A DNA stretch of 64,000 nt from Timema cristinae (taxonomy: Eukaryota > Arthropoda > Insecta > Phasmatodea > Timematidae): the NCBI GenBank assembly GCA_039000515.1, contig JBCFYV010011164.1, positions 34,245,021-34,309,020 of the forward strand. The letters run 5' to 3'. How positions within the stretch are numbered: position 1 is the first letter of the stretch; every line of letters starts with the position of its first letter. A program made the position numbers and the translations under genes. The notes under the pieces were generated by a model that was not told the origin of the DNA, did no database searches, and saw nothing but the letters and a program-made list of their open reading frames with translations. Below are positions 23,289 to 35,145 of the stretch, in pieces.

Positions 23289-23490
23289 GGGCCAGTTTCA
23301 TAGTCAAATTTAGTACGCCTCAAGTGCGGCGCTACACTAAGTACATGACGACACCTACCTAAACCAGAATGGAATGGGCCAGTTTCCTATGCGAGAACGG
23401 CCTATTCCATTCTGGTTCAGGTAGGTGTCGTCATGTACTTAGTGTAGCGCCGCACTTGAGGCGTACTAAATTTGACTATGAAATTGGCCC
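23289..23490. mobile_element. Palindromic 202-bp MITE, copy 1
   Basis: Nearly the whole element is one hairpin. The arms start GGGCCAGTTTCATAGTCAAA and end TTTGACTATGAAATTGGCCC, around a loop of about 24 nt. TTA flanks both sides (23286-23288, 23491-23493). Same length as the copies at 39620 and 60914. The loop orientation is opposite to copy 2. Non-coding. Confidence 0.9.
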
Positions 23491-23548
23491 TTAGTGTATT
23501 TAGTGCAGCGCTGCACTAGAGGCTATTCGGTCTATGAAACTGGCCCTA
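23491..23548. mobile_element. Extra terminal piece of a related MITE
   Basis: GTGCAGCGCTGCACTAGAGG and CTATGAAACTGGCCC repeat the end of the palindromic family just outside copy 1. It looks like the remains of an adjacent, older copy. Confidence 0.5.
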
Positions 23549-23628
23549 TGTGATTGTATTAAAGTTCTTTCCCTTCTAAGAAGTTTTAAGAGGCATATAA
23601 CTATATATATATTTTAATAACCAAGTAA

Positions 23629-23884
23629 CCCGCCTCGGTGGCGTAGTTGGCTAACGCGCTTGTCGTGTTGAGCTCGACTGCTGAGGACGGGGAGATCGAG
23701 GTTCGAATCTCGGTCGGGTGAACTGGGGGTGGTTTTTCTTAAAAGGTTATTCACTCTCCTTCCACGCAATTGCGGGTTCACTTCCTCTAATTTAACCTTC
23801 CCAATTCCTAAATCTATTAACGTAATTAGTACTTAAAGCGTATAACCTGAACGGGTAGTAAGACGCGGTGCTAATATTCAATTC
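23629..23884 (+). mobile_element. SINE-A, full length with target-site duplication
   Basis: Reference-quality copy: head CCGCCTCGGTGGCGTAGTTG, B box GGTTCGAATCTC, body GTGAACTGGGGGTGG, tail CGGGTAGTAAGACGCGGTGC. AATAACCAAGTAA at 23616-23628 is repeated at 23885-23897. Confidence 0.92.
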
Positions 23885-23899
23885 AATAACCAAGTAAAG

Positions 23900-24950
23900 G
23901 ATGATATTTACGTATTTGTACTAAATGTACTAAATATATCACATTTAAGTATTTAGCTTCTTTTTTTTTACAATTTTCTACAGTAAGAATTGCTTCAAAA
24001 TAATAAATACACCTATCCTTTCTGTACCAATGGGCTATTTTCAATATTTCTTGGCATAGTTTGTTATTAATAGTAAAATAAGGAATATTGACATTGCTCA
24101 AAAGTATTTGGTATAGGATAATCACAATTTAAAATGAAACTCATCTACTGAAGCACGCCCATAAGGTCCTTCAACATAGTAAACAAAAAACATAACTTTG
24201 GCACTGTTCACTGGTAATTAATGAACCTCAATTTATATTAATTTGATTTTTAATTCCTACCACTTCTCTATATGTATTGACTTTTAGATAAAAATGTAAC
24301 TTTTCGAATTATTAATTAAATATACATTCATTTGATTTAATTAAAAAATGATATTAGATTTGCAAGCATTGCTACCTCACCCAGCAAGAAAAAAAGTTAA
24401 TTACGCCATTGGCAGTTTTATCTTTAGATTGAATTCTCTTTGCTTATATAAACTTTACTCTTCACGCTAAGTTTTTATACATTTAAAATAGTTTTTTTTA
24501 TTAAACTTTTCATGGAGTTTAAATAAAGTTTTAATTCAATCTCTTTCGGATGAAAAGAATGAATACACGCAATTTATGAATGTTACATTTCACGTAAAAA
24601 TCAAATAACATAAACGGTACTGTGCACCTCCCATACTTACTCGCTGCTTTACCTATGATTGAGATTTACTTGAATCTTGCGAGATATGTAAAACGAAATA
24701 ATATACATTCTTGCATAGTGGAAAAAAGATCCATGGGCGTAGGTAGAATTTTTTTGGGGGGGGGGGGGGGGGGGGGTGGGGGAGGATTTCAAAATATAAA
24801 GTTTATGACATGATGTTAAGACTTACTATTAAACCCTAAATATATATATATATAAAATAAACATCGTTACTTTATACAGTGGTGGTGGTTGAACTTTATT
24901 TGTGTAAGAGGGGGAGGGGGATAAATAACAAAAACGTTTTTTAAGGGTTT
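23900..24950. other. No gene; poly-G tract and short repeat strips
   Basis: AT-rich. 24680-24720 (GTAAAACGAAATAATATACA) matches part of repeat H (28230, 61855). A G-rich tract with one long homopolymer lies at 24756-24786. (AT)n at about 24841-24854. Confidence 0.5.
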
Positions 24951-24959
24951 ACTACACTC

Positions 24960-25440
24960 CTTCCCCCCTCCAGTTAATGTTAAAAAAAACTGGATGCTCC
25001 TAGAAGATATTTGTAATGGCCTTCGTTTGGAGAATTTTTGAAAATTATACTATTTAAAAGCTATTTTGAATGAATTTTTTGAAATTTGAATACTCGTAGT
25101 GGCTTTTTGATGTTGTCGCCTATGTCAAATTTTTGACAATTGACTGGCTTTAAAATCTATTTTAAGAAGTGCTCACCAACATTGTTGGGAATAAATTAGT
25201 TTCCCTATAATTTATTTGAAGTGGTCCTCACCAAATTATTTTTTTAAATTCGGATGCCCCTAGAAACTATTTAGTCTGTTCCTCGCCTTTTTTTTTATTA
25301 GATGCCCCTAAGCTACATGAAATAGTTTTTCAACAGCACATTTTAAAAATTGAATGCCTCTAGAAGCTGTTTGGAGTAATCTCTTCCCGGAAAATATTGA
25401 AAATTGAATGCCTATATAAGTTATTTGAAGTATGGTACAA
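24960..25440 (+). repeat. Degenerate tandem array
   Basis: Variants of GATGCCCCTAGAAGCTATTT recur irregularly (about 24992, 25253, 25304, 25354, 25406) with T-rich spacers. Old, diverged and non-coding. Confidence 0.5.
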
Positions 25441-25694
25441 GGCCATGTTTAAGCTTCATATTAAAAACTTTAAAATCTGAGTGTGTGGAGGGGTTTGAAA
25501 ATAGAAACATGTTCCACCAAAGATCATGTATTAAATAATATACACTTTTATAGAAACATATTGGGGGAAAAAAGTAACTTCTCTGTTCACCAAAGAGCAT
25601 AACAATCAAATCCCCAATTTACAGACTTTATTTAATAATATATTTTACAATCGCTCAACACGGTTGGTTTTCTAAAAGTACTCGCTTTGATCGT

Positions 25695-26037
25695 TGGGGG
25701 CTCCGCCCCCAAGCCCTCAGTGAGTTTTCTTTGCAAGTGGATATAAACTAATGTAATTTCGGAGAAGTTTTTTTTTATAGGTCTTACCGTTTATCCACAA
25801 GAGACCTCCAAAGAAAGGTCCGAACTGACTTTAAAGTTGTTCCGCAATTTTGAATTCTTTTTGGGGGTTAAACATTTAAAAAAAAAAACTTTTTGGAATG
25901 TTCTCGTCGGCTGCAGGCTAGAAGCTAGAAGTTTGCCAAATGTCACCTTTCTCCAAATTTCAATTTTCTGGCTCATCTGTAAGTGGGTAAACATTAATGT
26001 CAGTGAGTCAGTCAGCCGTGTGGCTTTATAGTAGTGT
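25695..26037 (+). repeat. Dispersed repeat F, copy 1
   Basis: Preceded by a perfect short hairpin, TTGGGGGC/GCCCCCAA (25695-25714). The body TTTGCAAGTGGATATAAACT, AGAGACCTCCAAAGAAAGGT and GCCGTGTGGCTTTATAGTAG matches 60508-60812. Unclassified. Confidence 0.7.
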
Positions 26038-26047
26038 AATATTCCAT

Positions 26048-26545
26048 TTTTTTCTAATTTTTATTGGTACGACAACTTTGCAATGATGTGTTATTTACTA
26101 TCGCAAATAGTTGCAGAGATGTAATAAAAATTGGAGATATCCGTGTATGTAAAGTACCCCCTAAGTCATATTATTTGTAACGTTAAACAGTATCGATATA
26201 GATTTTTAATAAAATCGTTAGAGCCGATTTCGAGAAAATAGTAGATTTTCTCTTTTCATCTTCAAGTAAGCTAACCCTAATATTAGGGCTAGATATCTAA
26301 TTTCAGAACCACCTCGGGGAAACCTTAGAAAAACCATGTTGTACCAAGTTTATCCCGATCTTTAAGATAGTTTCGGCTCTTGTACGAGATACAAAGAGAC
26401 AGGCGACATCGCGAAGACCAAGTTGTCGTGTTCAGGGGTTCGTGAAACTTCATCATCCATCAAAATCTCAAATTAGAATTTTTTGACCATCACAATACTT
26501 TCTCTACCCGAGGGATCGTGAAAGAGTAAAAATAATCTTTTTGAG
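26048..26545 (+). repeat. Dispersed repeat E, copy
   Basis: Marks are CAAATAGTTGCAGAGATGTA, AACCCTAATATTAGGGCTAG, TTTCGGCTCTTGTACGAG and GACCATCACAATACTTTCTC. The same order occurs at 30005, 30475, 32270, 62330 and 62765, and reversed at 4888. Confidence 0.75.
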
Positions 26546-26664
26546 CCTTATCAACCATCAAGACAGTTCGCATATTTACACTGATGAGGTAGCGAGGCTG
26601 AAGGTATAATTTCAGAGAAAATGTATCTGCGATTGCTCGAGGAAAAAAAAAAAAGATATGTCAT

Positions 26665-26785
26665 TTAGAAAAAAAACACCACCTCACTACATCCATCCGA
26701 AATTCGATCCCATACCTCTTTGTCACAGAAAAACTAAACCAGACAAGACTGACACCTTTTCTGCGTTCCCAATGGTGTTGGTATT
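26665..26785 (-). mobile_element. SINE-B fragment, antisense
   Basis: ATCCGAAATTCGATCCCAT is the antisense B box. AACCAGACAAGACTGACACC matches the head of the 15990 copy. Confidence 0.5.
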
Positions 26786-26994
26786 TATGGGTTGATGAGC
26801 TCTATATGTATACACGTTTTAAATTAGGACTATTTAATCTGCACGTTTTAAACTGATTGTATCAACACATGACTTATAAACTATAACTTTCTTCTATAAT
26901 AGACTCCCAACCAACACCCGGTCCCCAGAATGTCGATTCATCATTGTGAATAAGCCAACCCCAACTATATCAAACAATTTTGTTTCGGCTTTAC

Positions 26995-27060
26995 CAGTAA
27001 TCGAACTAGACCCTTTACTCATATAATACGTGATATTGACTGAGCTAAGATGTAAGGCTT
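26995..27060 (-). mobile_element. tRNA-like (SINE-D) head, decayed
   Basis: GTAATCGAACTAGACCC is a degenerate antisense B box, and TGACTGAGCTAAGATGTAAG is an antisense A box, at tRNA-like spacing. Confidence 0.35.
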
Positions 27061-27394
27061 AATACCCCACCCCCTTTCCAAACCTCACCAAATTTCTGAC
27101 TTTGTAATTTCAACATTTAGCTTCACATTTTCAAATAATTAGGTTCGAAGTTCAATAGATCCACTAATAATTATTAATAACTAAAAATATTGTAACTACT
27201 AGTGACTTGGATTAAAAAACCTTTTTAGGGCAGACACACCAATTAGACCCCAAGACTGTAAATTTACCATCTATTTAAAACTAACGATTCCACTTTCACA
27301 GTAATACATTTTTAGCTATAACTGGAAATCTAACTCCTTACCCTTAGATCCTTGGACAGCATTTTAGCCGATTGGGCTAATGTTTTGGATATTA

Positions 27395-27536
27395 GCCTTT
27401 TAAATTTGATTTTAGTTGAATATTATTTGGTTAACCACGTATATATCCTCTAAATTCTACCTTCCTCATCCCTACCACAATAGTGAAAATATGCGGAGAG
27501 CCCGAACGATTATAATACACACTGCACAAAAAAAAT
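27395..27536 (+). mobile_element. SINE-B 3' half
   Basis: TATATCCTCTAAATTCTACC, TTCCTCATCCCTACCACA and GCGGAGAGCCCGAACGATTA. It runs directly into repeat H with its minisatellite, as the SINE-B at 61540 runs into repeat H. Confidence 0.6.
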
Positions 27537-28222
27537 GGTACGATGCACCGCTTAGACTTTCTCTTTCTCTAAAGATAGAGACATACAAAACACTAGATGG
27601 CACGATGCACCACTTAGACTTTCTCTTTCTCTAAAGATAGAGACATACAAAACACTAGATGGCACGATGCACCACTTAGACTTTCTCTTTTCTCTAAAGA
27701 TAGAGACATACAAAACACTAGATGGCACGATGCACCACTTAGACTTTCTCTTTTCTCTAAAGATAGAGACATACAAAACACTAGATGGCACGATGCACCA
27801 CTTAGACTTTCTCTTTTCTCTAAAGATGGAGACATACAAAACACTAGATGCACGATGCACCACTTAGACTTTTCTTTTCTCTAAAGATAGAGACATACAA
27901 AACACTAGATGGCACGATGCACCACTTAGACTTTCTCTTTTCTCTAAAGATAGAGACATACAAAACACTAGATGGCACGATGCACCTCTTAGACTTCTCT
28001 TTTCTCTAAAGATAGAGACATACAAAACACTAGATGGCACGATGCACCTCTTAGACTTTCTCTTTTCTCTAAAGATAGAGACATCCAAACACTAGATGGC
28101 AATATGCACCTCTTAGACTTTCTCTTTTCTCTAAAGATAGAGACATACAAAACACTAGATGGTACGAAGCACCGCTTAGACTTTCTCTTTTCTCTAAAGA
28201 TAGAGACATATAAAAAACACTC
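27537..28222. repeat. Minisatellite, about 11 copies of a 62-63-bp unit
   Basis: The unit begins CGATGCACCACTTAGACTTT and contains CTCTAAAGATAGAGACATAC and AAAACACTAGATGGCA. The first units are 62 bp (one T fewer); most later units are 63. Because 63 is divisible by three, false open frames of up to 103 codons appear on both strands. The CTCTAAAGATAGAG core is palindromic-like. The unit resembles the start of repeat H (GTTACGGAACACTACACGGA at 61774), so the array probably grew from one H copy. Confidence 0.92.
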
Positions 28223-29034
28223 AGAAGATCTGTCAAACGAAATAATAAACATTGTTGCATAAATACCTAAGAGCATAAATTAAATAATTCACATTGTTAC
28301 AGAAACATTAAGAAAAGAGGATATTTATGTTTTATAAAAAATTATAGCTAGTGTGCCCATTTTTTTCACGGGGAATCTATAAAGTAGCTTTGATATTTTT
28401 AGCACATAAAATTAACCAACGGGGAAAGTGACCAAATCTTAAATTATGGTTAAGTATTTTGATACGAAACGTTAAAATAGGCTGACTAATTAATACATAA
28501 GTTCAAAATAGAGATGTAATCTGAAAATGTTTTAAAAGATATATCTTTTGAATATTAAGTTATATGCCTAACTTCTCCATTACAATTACTTTGAACTCTT
28601 GCCTTTTGTTGCTAATAAAAAGGATAAATGGTACGGAACTCCAAATGGACTTTCTGGCTCTATTGTTTAAAAATTTAGATATTTACTCAAAATTCGTAAT
28701 ATTATATATACTAGCGAACATGAGAACAAATTGTGCTATACATACGTAAAATATTTTTTGACTAACGATTTTAAATTTTATAATTTTATTTCTAAAGAAT
28801 TACGTCTTCATTTGTACATTTGGACCAATAAAAAATATCGATACTGGGTCTCCAAGGGTCAACATTCCGTATTAAAATTTTGACTTCCGGTTAAAATTTT
28901 AGGCCTTATTAGGGGATGCACATCTTATGGTTATCGCATTGCTACTAAATTTCTCTTTTCTAAATTTTGACCAATAAAATAGGTTAATTATTGGCTATTG
29001 AGTATAAAACGAGAGAAATATATCATTGTTGTAC
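28223..29034 (+). repeat. Repeat H, 5' part, interrupted by a hAT-like element
   Basis: TTTGGACCAATAAAAAATAT, AAGGGTCAACATTCCGTATT and AATTTTGACCAATAAAATAG match 61766-62230. It stops at ATCATTGTTGTAC (29034) and resumes after 29910. Downstream it continues into two E units, the same H-E-E order as at 61766-63140. Confidence 0.75.
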
Positions 29035-29910
29035 CAGGGGTGGATCCAGGAGGGGAGCGTGGGGGTTGCGCGCCCCCTTCAAGAAACCAAACCAACTAAA
29101 TCACTGTTAAAGCTACTACTAGTTTTACTCTCACGTAATACTCTCTCACTAACCAGATTTCATTGTTTAAGTTGTTATTGGTAATATTATTAAATTATTA
29201 ATGTACGGTAGTTATCATAAATACATAAGACAATCACATTAAGTATTAAAATGGCAAAAATAGGCATTAATGAAACTACCCAAATTTAAGTTGCGCGCCT
29301 CTCACCTTGTTGCACAAACACTCATTAGGTTTAAGTTTATTTTATCATTTTTATTATTACTATTTCAAAGATTAATAATAAATAAAGATCTTTAAAATAA
29401 TTAATTTTAAAAAACGTGCTTTAAACAAAATATTTGAATAACTCCACACACATAACGTGATAGTATGGCTTAGTAGTAAAATTTCGATTTAGAATGAGAA
29501 ATAACTAGCTATACTATAGAGTGGAGTTAAAGTTCGATTGTTCAAAATCTGAATAAGTCCATCTTTTAAGTTTAATTAATCGAATAGCTAAAACTATTTA
29601 TATAATAATTGTTATAATGTTTATACTTATTTCCCTCTTAATAATCACTATTTGTTGATGACCTTATTATTTACTTTTAATAAATTTCAATACTGATCAC
29701 AAATTTCGAGTTATACGCTTCATTATAAAATTATTCTCAAGCTTAGCTCTACACTGAAAATTACTCAAAGATTAACTCTCAAATTTTGAAGTATTTTATG
29801 TCAACATTTCTTGAGATGGCCTCCCCCACCCTACCCACCCTCCCTGACGCGGTCCCTATGGAAGCAACTGCATCCCCCTCCCCCTAACCTAAATCCTGGA
29901 TTTGACCCTG
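29035..29910. mobile_element. hAT-like non-autonomous element
   Basis: 876 bp. Begins CAGGGGTGGATCCAGGAGGG and ends AAATCCTGGATTTGACCCTG, short inverted ends of hAT type. The 8-bp flanks are TGTTGTAC (29027-29034) and TGCTGTAC (29911-29918), an 8-bp duplication with one change. The unfilled paralogue at 62190-62205 reads TTGTTATACAAAC. No transposase frame inside. Confidence 0.85.
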
Positions 29911-29918
29911 TGCTGTAC

Positions 29919-31020
29919 AAACATTTCCCCTAAGAGGTTAAAGAAAAGTAGTATCTCTTCACAACTATAGCTCACAAAATTGTATTAAAATATTTGCCAA
30001 TATCTCAGAAACTATTGGTTTTATAAAAACATATTTCAAATACTAGTTTTTAATTTTTACTATTACTAATATTGTACAGTGATAAGTTATTTAGTATCTC
30101 AAATAGTTGCGGAGATATATAAATTGTTGCTTCTGTAAAGAAACCTTAAAGTCATTCTTATGGGAAAATTAAAAAATCAATTTTGTTTATAAACTTAATC
30201 AACGTCTAGATAGAATTTTAATCAAACTCGCTATAGCCGTTTTTTAGGAAATGGAATTTTTCTCTTTTCATTCTTTAGTAAACTGCTCTTAATCTTAGGG
30301 TTTGACAGAAACATAGACACACAGACAGACGGCGTTGTAAAAACCACTTTTTAGGGTTCGGGGGGTCATCACACGTCGACATACATCAACATCTTGGGTT
30401 GGATTTTTTGACGGTCAAGATATTTGACTTAAAGTGTTGGCAAAGTTAAAAGAAATATATATGTATAGCTTGAAAATTTTTGGTTTTATAAAAATATATT
30501 TCAAGTAAAAGATGTTTATTATAAATATATCTTCATGTATGCAATGATAAATAATTTCATATCTTAAAGGCTTACGGAAATAAAATTAAAAATTAGAATT
30601 TACGCATCAGACGGAACCCTTAAAGTCATTTTAACGAAATATTGAGGGTAGCCGTTTGGTTTGTAATATTAATCAAAGCATAGAAATGAAATTTAATCAA
30701 AATCGCTAAAGCTGATTATAAGATATATTTTCTCTCTCTCCGCCCTTAAGAAAACTACCCTTAATTTTAGGGTTGGATATACAATTCCAAAACTTATTCG
30801 GGGTAACCTTATGAAAACCTTAGATACCAAGTTTTAGCCCAATTGGTAAAATACTTTAGGCTTTAGTCCGGGGTACAGACAGACAGACGAACGGAAATTC
30901 AAAAACAATATTTTTGGATTCGGGGCGTCATGAAACTCCGACATTCATAAAAATCTCTAGTTCAATTTTTTTGACGATCACAATACTTTCTCTACCTGTA
31001 GGATAGCGAGAAATTAATAA
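29919..31020 (+). repeat. Repeat H end plus two E units
   Basis: ACAAACATTTCCCCTAAGAG finishes repeat H. E units follow at about 30005-30470 and 30475-31020 (CAGACAGACGGCGTTG, ACCCTTAATTTTAGGGTTGG, TTTAGCCCAATTGGTAAAA). The same arrangement is at 62200-63140. Confidence 0.7.
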
Positions 31021-31039
31021 ATGTGTGTCACAACCCAAA

Positions 31040-32760
31040 TAATTACTTATTAAAGGGGTGAAATTAATCTAATCAAAAGCATTTTAGCATTTTCTCTCCC
31101 CGCATTTACCCCGTTTAACCTTTTTACCTCTTTCATCCTTTTTTAGCCATTTTAACCTTTTTACCCTCTTTACATGAAGAAATAACCCCTTTACTTTATA
31201 TACCCTTATTACTCTCTTTACCCTTTCCACCTCGTTAACGCTTTTTACCTCGTTAACCTTTTACGTTTTCTTTTACTTTACCCCTTTTGGCCCTTTTAAT
31301 ATTTTAACATTCATTATTTCTTCTACCCTTTTTAACCTCCATACGTTTTTATGATTTACTTTTTACTATTTCTATCATTTATTCTTTTTTTATTATCTTT
31401 GCTCAACCGTGCTCTTTTTGAAATTTAGGTCATTTTTGAACATTTTTGCAATTTTTTCCTTTTTTGATTAGATTTATTTTTAACCATATTCACCTTGTCG
31501 ATCCTATGCTAATAACATTTTTCTCTTTTTTCCCATTACTGCTCTCTACCCTTTTACCTTGTTTACCTTTTGAATATTTTTTAATGAAAGATTTAATTCT
31601 TGTACCTTTTACTATTGTTTACCCTCTTTGACCTTTTTACTATATCTGCTCAGTTTTGTACCCTTTTTGCCATTTTTGCCATTTAGGTATTTTTTGAACA
31701 TTTTTGCAACTTTTTTCTTTTGGTCTTATTGCCCTTTTTGATCAGATTAACTTGTACCATTTTTAGCCTTTTTGCTCTTTTTACCCCATTTTACGTTAAG
31801 TACCTGGCTGAGCCCCAGGGTGTGGGGTAAAAAAAAGAAAATCTTAAAGGGTAAAGGGTATAAATGGTAAAGGATAAAGGGCAAAAGGGTAAAAAAAATT
31901 GCAGATTAAGAACTTATTAATACATAAAGCTATTTATTAAAAATTGGTCACAATTTTAACAAATTAATACTATCATGTCGACATGAGAAGAAGATGTTTT
32001 AGTTACCAAACTCTTCTTGTTTACTTTCCATGACAACCAAACTTTCATGGCCACCAAATTACATTACAAGTTGTATGAAATGTTGTATATAGTAAAGCTC
32101 GTGGCGTTAACATTTCTTCACAAGGGCTACTAATATTTAATTTTCATACCTCCGCGTGCGGTAGATATCGTGAAATGCTCATGACAGTCAGACAGACAAA
32201 CAGAAAGACAAACAAACAAACAAACTTACATTTTATTAAAATGTAATATGGATATTTAAAATGAAAGATGTTTATTTTTAATGGTACTATAACTTTACAA
32301 TGATACGTTATTTCGTATTTGAAATAGTTGCGGGGATATAATCAAAATTGAAAAGTTTTCTTATGTAAAGTACCCTCAAAGTCGTCTTCATGGAAAAATG
32401 GAGTTAATTTTTGTTTTTAATGTTAAACACTACCTAGATACAAAATGTAATTTAAATCGTTAGAGCAGATTTCATAAAATAGATTTTTTTTTTTCCTCTT
32501 CTTGCACTTCAGCATACTACCCTTAATTTTAGGGTAAATGTATCCAATTCCAAAAACTCCTCGGGGGAAGCTTATGAAAAGCCTCGATCATCAAATTTTA
32601 GCCCTATTGGTTTTGGCTCTAGGCTGAAATACACATATATAATAAGATGCCATCGAGAAAACAATTTTTTAGGTTTCAGGGGGTCAAAATCTTTAACTTA
32701 ATTTTTTTAACGATCACAATACTTCTGTCGCTGATCAGTCGAAAGAAAGTAAAACAAAAG
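31040..32760 (+). repeat. Composite unclassified repeat, second copy
   Basis: Reverse complement of 4888-6650. 31080-31800 is pyrimidine-rich (TTTTTACC, CCTTTTTA variants). TACCTGGCTGAGCCCCAGGG at 31801-31820 is the hairpin pivot. GGTAAAGGGTATAAATGG follows on the purine side, then the 31910-32230 body (TCATGACAGTCAGACAGAC) and an E unit to 32760. Confidence 0.65.
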
Positions 32761-32849
32761 AAAGCTTTTTAGTGAATAAACAATTTGTATTCGCAATATC
32801 TTTTATTATAAAAGGGGCAAGGGCCACTATTTCCTGAAGTTATGACTGA

Positions 32850-32960
32850 TAGTCAAAGGTACTTGACTGCCGTTATCGAGGAGGTAAGGTTTCAAATCCC
32901 GGCCATGTGGATTGAGTCTGGTTTTCTACGTAAGATGTCCTTATATTTAAGCGCTAACCT
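32850..32960 (+). mobile_element. SINE-B fragment
   Basis: GAGGTAAGGTTTCAAATCCC and GGCCATGTGGATTGAGTCTG form the B-box part. The rest is lost. Confidence 0.45.
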
Positions 32961-33087
32961 TGGTTTAGTGACCATAACTTACAAAATTAGGATCTATTGT
33001 TCTTAAAATATTTACTGTTTTTTTTTTATCGAAAAAGCTGATTTTGCCAAAAACAAACTTTATATATATACTTGTATATACCATACT

Positions 33088-33305
33088 TGCATTGATGATC
33101 ATGGAATCTAAACGTCAGGCTCATCTAATATGGTTTTCCAATGACTATCAGATCAGAGTTTGAATCCCGGCTGGGCTTACTGTATGTGGTTTTTTAAATG
33201 GTTCTCTCGAAAATTATGGTACATTTATTTTAAACTCTACCTTCCTAATCTCTACCCCACTAGTATTGTTAAAGTGCATATGACCTATATCCAGGACTGG
33301 TCATA
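33088..33305 (+). mobile_element. SINE-B copy
   Basis: AAACGTCAGGCTCATCTAAT, GAGTTTGAATCCCGGCTGGG, CTCTACCTTCCTAATCTC and ACTAGTATTGTTAAAGTGCA in family order. The tail is decayed (CCAGGACTGGTCATAAGAC). Confidence 0.7.
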
Positions 33306-34640
33306 AGACAAGGACGATTTAAAATAATATATTTATAATATATAATATATATATATATTATGTATAGGCCTACGTTACATCATAGACTAATACAAAACCT
33401 TTTTTCTTACGACATAAGATCATTACTCTTGCTCAGTTCCCTTGACAAACATTTTGTTTAAAAAAAAGTCATAAAGTATTTAATATAAAGTGTTCATCAG
33501 CCTTCATCCCCACACCTTATCTCCATCAACTTCAAAGTTGACAATTTGTGTGTCCTCTAGCTACTAGTAGCTCTTCTATTTTTAACGGTCTTGTTTGTAA
33601 AGTTTGTCATTTGGGTGTCGCGGTAGGAGCTCTTTAGGGCTTCCGTGCAAAATTGATGGTAGTGTGGAAAGTGTGTGTGTTCTGAAGGGGCTTAAAGGAC
33701 CTTATCTTTTAGGGTCATGACGAGGTGTATCGATCTGAAATGTTAGGTTAGAAAGAAAGAGTTTGTAGAATCGTTACGTGTCATCAGAATTGCTTTAAAA
33801 GGTTAAGATTATATCTTTATTAACTTACTCTTTGAGGGGGTGAAGGATAAAGATTTTTAACTTTATTATAGATAGAGAGTATTGTACTTGCGAAATTGTT
33901 AGACCTTTAGATTATGACAAATTTTGGTGTTTTAGGTTATTCCAAACTAAAAAAAAATTGGGCCTATGGAGGAAACGGTTCAGTGGATTTTTCCAAATTT
34001 GATATTTCGATGTTATATGCTATTAACTCAGGGTTAAATCGTAATTCTAATTCTAAAACTAAAATTAAGGGTATCTTACCTATAACTAATTTTTTTAACT
34101 CGAAATTGTATAAAATGGCTCAAAGATAACGAGTTGGTTTAAAATGTATATAGGCCTACCGAAGGGAAGTGCTTTACATGATAACTAAAACTGTATGAAC
34201 TCCTTGCTTTTTTTGGGGGAGTAAAAACATTTTTGGTTAGTGCCAGACAATTTGAAAGTGATGAAAAATGACATTGAGTTTAAAAAAAATTATTATCATG
34301 GTAATGTTTTATGCAGTAATACTCTTATGTTTTTTTCGGGTAGAAATTAATTTAATGTCAGTTTACTGTCTATAAATTTCTTATAATTTAGTTTCAAACG
34401 ACTGAAAGTATGTAACATTCATCTACCTTCCATCGTTCCACTATGGTGTGTAGCTTATAAGTCAAAGGAGAGGGTCATAGTATAGTCTGTCAAGGACTGG
34501 ATACCTAAAGATGAAAAAAATACTATAATTACACTAACAATTCTTAAAAAAAAGTTTCATAAAGATTATAATTGAATGCGCAAGCTGCATTCAAGTTGAC
34601 GAAGGTAATTGTGCCGTATAATTTATTTTTCTCTACGCTA
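33306..34640. other. No gene seen
   Basis: (AT)n near 33326-33358. The 71-codon frame at 33914-34129 is N/K/S-rich and lacks a known domain. Confidence 0.4.
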
Positions 34641-34661
34641 AAATTCAAACCTGGTTTCGTG

Positions 34662-34889
34662 TTATCCCCCCCTAGGTCCCGACTGCAACGTTTTCCCAGC
34701 GTTCTTCCAATCGCCCACTTGTATAGTAATCTCGTCTAGACGGTCTTGGCTAATCGCGTGACACGTGGCCGATGTCCTGTTTCCAATTATATAGGCAGGC
34801 CTACAGCTGAAGTTACAGCATTTCTTTGTAATATGACCGAGCCATGTAATGTACCCTATCCGAGTCTTGGTACATCTGGGAGAAAACAT
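34662..34889 (-). pseudogene. Possible LINE C-terminal fragment
   Basis: An open frame on the - strand includes GYITWLGHITKK and, later, DRLDEITIQVGDWKNAGKTL. The pattern WLGH..., then D-L-I-G-W--A, followed by an Arg/Gly-rich end, resembles the C-terminal segment after the reverse transcriptase domain in several non-LTR retrotransposons. Only about 75 codons survive, with no start or upstream domain. It abuts a SINE-A2 at 34898. An alternative is a chance frame; the motif call is from memory. Confidence 0.4.
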
Positions 34890-34897
34890 AAACAGTT

Positions 34898-35145
34898 ACC
34901 CGCTTCGGTGACCACACGGTCTAAGGCGCTACTCTTGCAATAGACTGGTTGCTGATGAGGGGGTGATTGGGGTTCGATCCTAATCGGGAGCACTGAGGGT
35001 GGTTTTTAATATTGTTTTTACATTTTCCCACTACGCAAAGGATGGTGCACTCTTTCTCTAAATAAACCTTCCTCATCCCTAAAACATTCGAGTAATTAGT
35101 ACATAGGCGTATAAACCCTAGCGACGAAGACGTGGTGCTAAGAAA
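34898..35145 (+). mobile_element. SINE-A2 copy
   Basis: Head CCCGCTTCGGTGACCACACG, GTCTAAGGCGCTACTCTTGC, B box GGTTCGATCCT, GGGAGCACTGAGGGTGG, tail GACGAAGACGTGGTGCTAAG. The A2 head differs from A in the GTCTAAGGCGC region. Confidence 0.8.

Noticed and set aside
24756..24786. Poly-G tract as a G-quadruplex regulator (also 2771-2791, 47223-47247)
   Set aside because: Simple homopolymer expansion in repeat DNA; nothing nearby to regulate can be supported, except weakly at 47.2 kb.
27537..28222. CRISPR-like array
   Set aside because: Units are contiguous with no unique spacers; the genome is eukaryotic.
27552..28276. Overlapping ORFs of 63-103 codons on both strands
   Set aside because: They are frames kept open by a 63-bp tandem repeat, with repetitive translations in several frames at once.
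31446..31631. 61-codon hydrophobic ORF resembling a membrane peptide
   Set aside because: Lies in the T/C-rich half of the composite repeat; the hydrophobicity comes from TTT/CTT codons.
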